A stretch of DNA of 18,906 nt from UBA9676 sp036522155 (GTDB lineage: Bacteria > Actinomycetota > Actinomycetes > Streptosporangiales > Streptosporangiaceae), in assembly GCA_036522155.1 (NCBI GenBank), contig DATDGI010000244.1, positions 1-18,906 of the forward strand, written 5' to 3'. The notes below the pieces were generated by a model. The model was not told where the DNA came from and searched no databases. It saw nothing but the letters and a program-made list of their open reading frames with translations. This document shows positions 15,108-18,906 of the stretch, one piece after another; the first letter of the stretch is position 1, and every line of letters starts with the position of its first letter. The position numbers and the translations under genes are program-made.

Positions 15108-15113
15108 AGGCTA
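15108..15113 (-). promoter_or_regulatory. -10 element of a leaderless CYTH promoter
   Basis: Minus-strand TAGCCT is seven bases before ATG 15100. There is no Shine-Dalgarno, so the message probably starts at the ATG. Confidence 0.5.
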
Positions 15114-15339
15114 GGCCAATAGGACGTCTGGTGCAGCGAACCGCCCGTCAGCGGCACCAGGGGCGGCAGCGACCGGAGTTTGCCGCCGCAGCGCGTGGCA
15201 CGCTGGCGTGTTCTCACTGCTTGAGCGTGGTAACGATGCAACACTGCGATATGACGCTCCGTGATGGGCGGAGCGTACCCGGGAACCAGCTGGACACGGC
15301 TGGCGCGGTGGCGTCTGGAGCTGACCGGGACGGGGGGTC
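15114..15339. other. Divergent intergenic region
   Basis: These 226 bases separate the CYTH gene from the hydrolase-like gene. They hold a GCGTG/CACGC dyad (15193-15203), an inverted repeat at 15254-15276 and a GGGGGG ribosome site just before 15340. A clear plus-strand promoter was not identified. Confidence 0.4.
15254..15276. repeat. Perfect inverted repeat upstream of the pseudo-hydrolase gene
   Basis: ACGCTCCG (15254-15261) and CGGAGCGT (15269-15276) are perfect 8-base arms around TGATGGG. The repeat lies 63 bases before the start codon. It is either an operator for a dimeric regulator or a 5'-leader hairpin. Confidence 0.45.
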
Positions 15340-16200
15340 ATGGGTCTGATCACGGAGCACAACGGGCCGGCCGAGGGGTATGAGGCCGTGCCAATGCTGA
15401 TCCCGGGAGCGGCGGGTGACACGGGGGAAAGCGGCGTCGCGGTGCTGCGGCGGCGCAGCGCCCGCCGCAGCAAACGCGCCGTGCTCTACGTGCACTGCCT
15501 GGGTGACGCGTTCGTGCCCGCCGATCTGGCCCGCTGGTACACCGACCGCGGCTTCCACTTCTACGCGGCCGACCTGCGGTCGGTCGGCAGCGACGACCCG
15601 GCCGCGGACAGCAACCGGGCCGCCGCCGAACTGGCCGAATGCTTCGCCTGCCTCGACGCTGCCGCCACCCACCTGCGGGCGGCCGACGCCATCGAGACAC
15701 TGGTGGTGTCCGGGCACGCGGCCGGCGCGCTGATTTCCGCGCTGTGGTGCCACGCCCGCCGGGGCAGCCGCCCGGTGGACGCGCTCATCCTGGCCAGCCC
15801 CGACCTGGGCGGCGGATGGCCGTGGCTGACCCGGGCCGCCGGGCGTGAGGACAGCACGGCCGGCCGTCCGTCCGCGCTGCTGGCCGGGGCGCGCCGGCGG
15901 CTCCGGCAGGGGCTCGACATCCCGTGCCCGGTACTGGTGATGGGCCCGGAGGGGGAACCCCACCCGCCCGGCACGGGCGTGCTGACCCGGGGCGGGCTGG
16001 CGGCGCTGGGGGTCCTTGGCACGCTGACCGGGCGGCGGGCCACCCCCCGGCTCGGCGAGCACGTCACCTGGCTGACCATGGACGGCGGCCTGCCCGGGCA
16101 GGGGCCGGCCAGCCCGGCGGCGCGCCGTCGCTACCTGGACGAGATCGGCCGCTGGCTCGGCGCCTATCTGTCCGGCCAGATCCGCGACCAGCTGCTCTGA
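15340..16200 (+). CDS. Alpha/beta-hydrolase-fold protein with lost catalytic residues
   Basis: The 286-residue protein resembles the actinobacterial lysophospholipase-like (S33) hydrolases: LYVHCLGDAFVPADLARWY (49-67), GFHFYAADLR (71-80), then the elbow strand. The elbow reads G125-H-A-A-G129, so the nucleophile Ser is A127. The C-terminal GGMHD-type His segment reads MDGGLPGQG (247-255), with Pro or Gly where His should be, and the acid-turn segment after PVLVMG (197-202) has no obvious catalytic Asp. The reading frame is long and clean, so this looks like a maintained non-catalytic protein rather than a decayed gene. The start ATG has GGGGGG three to eight bases upstream. It may bind a ligand or partner; function is unknown. 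Confidence 0.8.
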   Translation: MGLITEHNGPAEGYEAVPMLIPGAAGDTGESGVAVLRRRSARRSKRAVLYVHCLGDAFVPADLARWYTDRGFHFYAADLRSVGSDDPAADSNRAAAELAECFACLDAAATHLRAADAIETLVVSGHAAGALISALWCHARRGSRPVDALILASPDLGGGWPWLTRAAGREDSTAGRPSALLAGARRRLRQGLDIPCPVLVMGPEGEPHPPGTGVLTRGGLAALGVLGTLTGRRATPRLGEHVTWLTMDGGLPGQGPASPAARRRYLDEIGRWLGAYLSGQIRDQLL

Positions 16201-16228
16201 CCACCCGCACCAGGCTCGGCCGCGGGGC

Positions 16229-17989
16229 TCACTGCACGCTCACCGTCACCATCGGGTACCCGGACGCCCCGTTGGGCTCGGGCGGCGCCTGCAGCGCGGT
16301 CTGGGTGTAGCCGGTGGCGTCGGTGGCCCGGGCTTCCAGCAGGTGGTTCCCGCGGGTCGCGTCCCACTCCCACACCCATTGCCGCCAGGTGTCGATCCCC
16401 GGCACCGCGGCCAGCCGGGCCTGCTGCCACGGCCCGTTGTCGACCCGCACCTCCACCGCGTCGATGCCCTTGTGCTGCGCCCAGGCGACACCGGCCACCG
16501 CCACCCGGCCGGGCCGCAGGGAGGCAGAGCCGTTTGGCACATCGATCCTGGACTCGGTTTTGATCGGGCCCAGCTGCGACCATCCGCGCGGGATCCAGTA
16601 GCCCTGCGCGGCGGCGAACGTGGTCACGTTGATATCGGTGATCCACTTGCAGGCCGAGACGTAGCCGTACAGGCCGGGCACCACCAGCCGGGCCGGGAAC
16701 CCGTGCGCGACCGGCAGCGGGGAACCGTTCATCGCCACCGCCAGCAGCGCGTCCCGGCCGTCCATGACTACCTGCACCGGGGTGCCGGAGGTGAAGCCGT
16801 CGGTAGAGGTGCACAGCAGCTGATCGGCGCCGGCCTTGATCCCGGCCGAGCGCAGGAGGCGGGCCAGGCTGGTGCCCAGCCACAGGGCGTTGCCGATGTA
16901 GGGGCCGCTGACCGGGTTGGAGACGCAGCACAGGGTGGTGTAGTTCTCGATCAGCGGTTGCCGGAGCAGCTGGTCCAGGGTGAGCGTGATCTCCCGCTCC
17001 ACCATGCCGTGGATGCGCAGCTGCCAGCTCGACGGCGCCACCTGGGGCAGGATGATCGCGGTGTCCACCCGGTAGAAGACGTCGTTCGGGGTGATGAACG
17101 GGCTCAGCCCCGGGATGCGCAGATCCGTGCCCGCCGGCAGGCCGGGCACGGTGTGCTTGGGCCGGGGGAGGCGCAACGTCGCCCGGGCCTGGGCCACGCT
17201 GGAACGTTCGGCCAGCGCCCGCCCGGCCAGCGCGCCGGCACCCGCCAGCGCGACCGCCACCGAGCCGCTGACCAGGAACCGGCGGCGGTCGGGCTGCGCC
17301 ACCTGACCGGCTGGCCGGGCCGGGGGAGATGGTGACGGCCCGGCGGGGACCCAGGAGGCGCCGGGATCCCGGCGCGCCGGGGGCCCGCTTGGCCCGGCCC
17401 CGCTGCCAGCGGTCCCGCTATCTGCAGGGCGGCCGTCACCAGGGCGGGCCAGGCCGTCCGCATGCGCGCCGCCAGCGGGCCGCGGCGGGGAGGAACGGGC
17501 GGCGCCCGGGGCGGTGGTGCCCACCGCCGCACGGACCAGGCGGACCATGATGAACAGCCCGGCCGCCCCGCCGATCAGCACCGGGACCGCGTCAGATGGG
17601 CCGGACGTCGGGCGGGTGAGCGCGGCCAGCAGGCCGACCAGCGTGAACACCGCCAGCCCGGCCAGGCCGTAACTCAGCCGCCGGACCGCGGCCACGCCGA
17701 TGATGGCCGCGAACACCGCGAGCACCACCAGGATGCCGATGACCAGAACGGTCTTGTCGTTGCTGCCGAAGGCGGAGATGGCGAAGTTCTTCAGGGGCGG
17801 CGGGGTGGCGTCGATGGCCGCGCCGCCGACCGCGACCACCGGTGAGCCCTGCGGCCCGGTAATCCCCGCCACCAGCTGCGCGACTCCCATGGCCACGGCC
17901 GCGGTGATCAAACCGGTCGCCACCCCGTAACCGGTGGGCACCCGCGGCCGGGCAGAACCCGTAGGGTCAGTGTCACTGGAAGATGTCAC
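16229..17989 (-). CDS. Membrane-anchored sulfite-oxidase-family molybdenum enzyme
   Basis: The protein has 586 residues from GTG 17989, chosen because a SigK-type -10 box ends seven bases upstream and the N-terminus then leads directly into the first helix. Four membrane helices (about 21-43, 79-101, 105-124 and 134-155) are followed by a Pro/Gly/Ala-rich linker (157-234). Next comes a twin-arginine-like segment, D234-RRRFLVSG, with a fifth helix (to about 260). The molybdopterin domain (about 280-460) holds the Mo-ligand motif CCVSN with C355; GVSACKWITDI-type sequence follows near 442-453. Residues about 470-586 are the Ig-like dimerisation domain (WAQHKGIDAVEVRVDNG, EWDATRGNH). It should act as an extracytoplasmic oxidoreductase; the substrate is unknown. 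It is divergent from sigK and probably under its control. Confidence 0.9.
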   Translation of the reverse strand: MTSSSDTDPTGSARPRVPTGYGVATGLITAAVAMGVAQLVAGITGPQGSPVVAVGGAAIDATPPPLKNFAISAFGSNDKTVLVIGILVVLAVFAAIIGVAAVRRLSYGLAGLAVFTLVGLLAALTRPTSGPSDAVPVLIGGAAGLFIMVRLVRAAVGTTAPGAARSSPPRPAGGAHADGLARPGDGRPADSGTAGSGAGPSGPPARRDPGASWVPAGPSPSPPARPAGQVAQPDRRRFLVSGSVAVALAGAGALAGRALAERSSVAQARATLRLPRPKHTVPGLPAGTDLRIPGLSPFITPNDVFYRVDTAIILPQVAPSSWQLRIHGMVEREITLTLDQLLRQPLIENYTTLCCVSNPVSGPYIGNALWLGTSLARLLRSAGIKAGADQLLCTSTDGFTSGTPVQVVMDGRDALLAVAMNGSPLPVAHGFPARLVVPGLYGYVSACKWITDINVTTFAAAQGYWIPRGWSQLGPIKTESRIDVPNGSASLRPGRVAVAGVAWAQHKGIDAVEVRVDNGPWQQARLAAVPGIDTWRQWVWEWDATRGNHLLEARATDATGYTQTALQAPPEPNGASGYPMVTVSVQ

Positions 17990-17995
17990 ACCGAC

Positions 17996-18024
17996 TATTC
18001 GTAGCCCAGCCCGGGTGCGGATTG
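17996..18024 (-). promoter_or_regulatory. SigK-type promoter of the molybdoenzyme gene
   Basis: On the minus strand CAATCC (18024-18019) and CGAATA (18001-17996) are 17 bases apart. As I recall it, the mycobacterial SigK consensus is CCATCC and CGAATA with this spacing, so the match is 5/6 and 6/6. Six bases separate the -10 from GTG 17989, which implies a leaderless message. Confidence 0.65.
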
Positions 18025-18036
18025 CTGGACTCCTGG

Positions 18037-18065
18037 CCAAACCGCGCCGCCCGCGGCCACGAATA
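18037..18065 (+). promoter_or_regulatory. SigK-type autoregulatory promoter of sigK
   Basis: CCAAAC (18037-18042) and CGAATA (18060-18065) are 17 bases apart on the plus strand: 4/6 and 6/6 to the SigK consensus as remembered. It is back-to-back with the promoter at 17996-18024. The transcript would begin near 18072, just ahead of or within the GGGAGG ribosome site. Confidence 0.55.
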
Positions 18066-18085
18066 ACAGATGTGGGAGGCAGCAC

Positions 18086-18694
18086 GTGGGCATGACCGAG
18101 GGCGAACCGGGCCAGCCGGGGCAAACGGGCCGGCCGCTGCCCGCCAGGCCCGGTATCGACCTGGCCGGGCTGCTCGCGCTCGTCGCCCGGGGGGACCAGA
18201 GCGCCTTCGCCGCCGTCTACGACCGGGCCGCCGCGCAGGTGTTCGGCCTGGTCCGGCGGGTGATCCGCGATCCCGGCCAGTCGGAGGAGGTGACCCAGGA
18301 GGTGATGCTGGAGGTGTGGCGCAGCGCCTCCCGGTTCGACCCGCACCGGGGCAGCGCGATGGCCTGGCTGATGACCCTCGCCCACCGCCGCGCGGTCGAC
18401 CGCATCCGCTCCGGGCAGGCAGCAGCCGAACGGGAGCTCCGGGTGGCCGCCGCCACCGGGCCCGACTATGACGTGGTCGCCGAGGAAGTCGAGACGCGCC
18501 TGGACGCGCAGCGGGTGCGCCGGTGCCTGGACTCGCTCACCGACCTTCAGCGGGAGTCGGTCACCCTCGCCTACTACGGCGGCTACACCTATCGCGAGGT
18601 GGCCAGCCTGCTCGGGGTGGCGACCGGGACGGTGAAGACCCGGATGCGGGACGGCCTGATCCGGCTCCGCGACTGCCTGGGGGCCGGCCAGTGA
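18086..18694 (+). CDS. sigK: ECF RNA polymerase sigma factor SigK
   Basis: This 202-residue group IV sigma factor closely resembles mycobacterial SigK as remembered: GDQSAFAAVYDR (about 36-47), SEEVTQEVMLEVWR (about 71-84), GSAMAWLMTLAHRRAVDRIR (region 2, near 93-112) and LAYYGGYTYREVASLL (region 4, near 163-178), with TVKTRMRDGLIRLR as the recognition helix. GTG 18086 is chosen over ATG 18092 because GGGAGG (18074-18079) lies six bases upstream. The stop overlaps the anti-sigma start (GTGA). RskA holds SigK inactive at the membrane until it is proteolysed. The divergent molybdoenzyme is a likely target. Confidence 0.93.
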   Translation: MGMTEGEPGQPGQTGRPLPARPGIDLAGLLALVARGDQSAFAAVYDRAAAQVFGLVRRVIRDPGQSEEVTQEVMLEVWRSASRFDPHRGSAMAWLMTLAHRRAVDRIRSGQAAAERELRVAAATGPDYDVVAEEVETRLDAQRVRRCLDSLTDLQRESVTLAYYGGYTYREVASLLGVATGTVKTRMRDGLIRLRDCLGAGQ

Positions 18695-18906
18695 GGCTCC
18701 GGCGGGAGGCCCCGCACACCCTGGCCGGCGCGTACGCGCTGGATGCCCTGAGCGAGCCCGACCGGCTCAGGTTCAAGGTGCACCTGGCCGAGTGCGAGGT
18801 CTGCCGGCCGGAAGCGGCCAGCCTGCGCGAAGCGGCCGCCCGGCTGGCCGACCCCGTCGCCGAGGCCCCCCCGCCGGAACTGCGGGAGCGGATCCTCGCG
18901 GCGGTG
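18691..18906 (+). CDS. rskA: Anti-sigma-K factor RskA, N-terminal part (cut by window end)
   Basis: Seventy-two codons are present from GTG 18691, which overlaps the sigK stop. The N-terminus shows HTLAGAYALDALSE and then HLAECEVC, the H-x3-C-x2-C zinc-binding anti-sigma (ZAS) signature, followed by ELRERIL. This part binds SigK in the cytoplasm. The transmembrane helix and the extracytoplasmic RskA domain would lie beyond the window. The gene order and overlap are those of the standard sigK-rskA pair. Confidence 0.9.
   Translation, partial: MRLRREAPHTLAGAYALDALSEPDRLRFKVHLAECEVCRPEAASLREAAARLADPVAEAPPPELRERILAAV

Noticed and set aside
15193..15203. GCGTG/CACGC dyad as an operator
   Set aside because: It is only five bases per arm with a one-base centre in GC-rich DNA, so it is likely to occur by chance.
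15101..15244. Longer CYTH start at 15244
   Set aside because: It adds a basic tail without family resemblance and places the TAGCCT box inside the gene; ATG 15100 directly precedes the ExExK motif.
17990..18385. N-terminal extension of the molybdoenzyme into the sigK gene
   Set aside because: It would read antisense through sigK and its promoter; GTG 17989 fits the SigK-type promoter and the first membrane helix.

Overview
The window is very GC-rich and densely coding, with GTG starts, GTGA/TGATG gene overlaps and several start codons placed 6-7 bases after a TANNNT box (leaderless transcripts). Together with a SigK/RskA pair this points to a high-GC actinobacterium. The genus cannot be read from the sequence. 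No tRNA, rRNA, CRISPR array, insertion sequence or phage gene was seen.

Region 1 (1-5184) is a potassium module. A KdpD-like sensor kinase that lacks the usual KdpD cytosolic N-terminus and a KdpE-like regulator overlap by GTGA. They converge, with overlapping coding ends, on a KimA-type K+/H+ symporter. This symporter carries a fused C-terminal OB-fold domain of the kind normally encoded as a separate small protein. No kdpFABC genes are visible.

Region 2 (5185-6093) holds a stand-alone alpha/beta hydrolase with an intact catalytic triad, transcribed divergently from the symporter.

Region 3 (6116-11476 and 13036-14341, both minus strand) looks like a regulated transmembrane redox system. 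One polycistron encodes a two-heme ferric-reductase-like membrane cytochrome, a NuoF-like flavoprotein, a CxxHxxC ferredoxin, an OmpR-family regulator, its histidine kinase and a HAAS-like membrane protein. A second minus-strand unit encodes a tiny leader peptide, the flavin transferase ApbE and a small membrane-anchored Ser/Thr-rich protein. Both units are preceded by the same triple 11-bp direct repeat (TCAGAG-type, reading toward the genes), which suggests that the encoded OmpR regulator controls both. A plus-strand EntS-like MFS exporter lies between them.

Region 4 (14474-16200) has a CYTH-domain phosphatase without its common CHAD partner. Divergent from it is an alpha/beta-hydrolase-fold protein whose nucleophile and His positions are replaced, so it is probably a pseudo-enzyme.

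Region 5 (16229-18906) holds a membrane-anchored sulfite-oxidase-family molybdenum enzyme, divergent from sigK and the start of rskA (cut by the window end). The short divergent region carries two back-to-back SigK-type promoters, so the sigma factor probably drives both itself and the molybdoenzyme.
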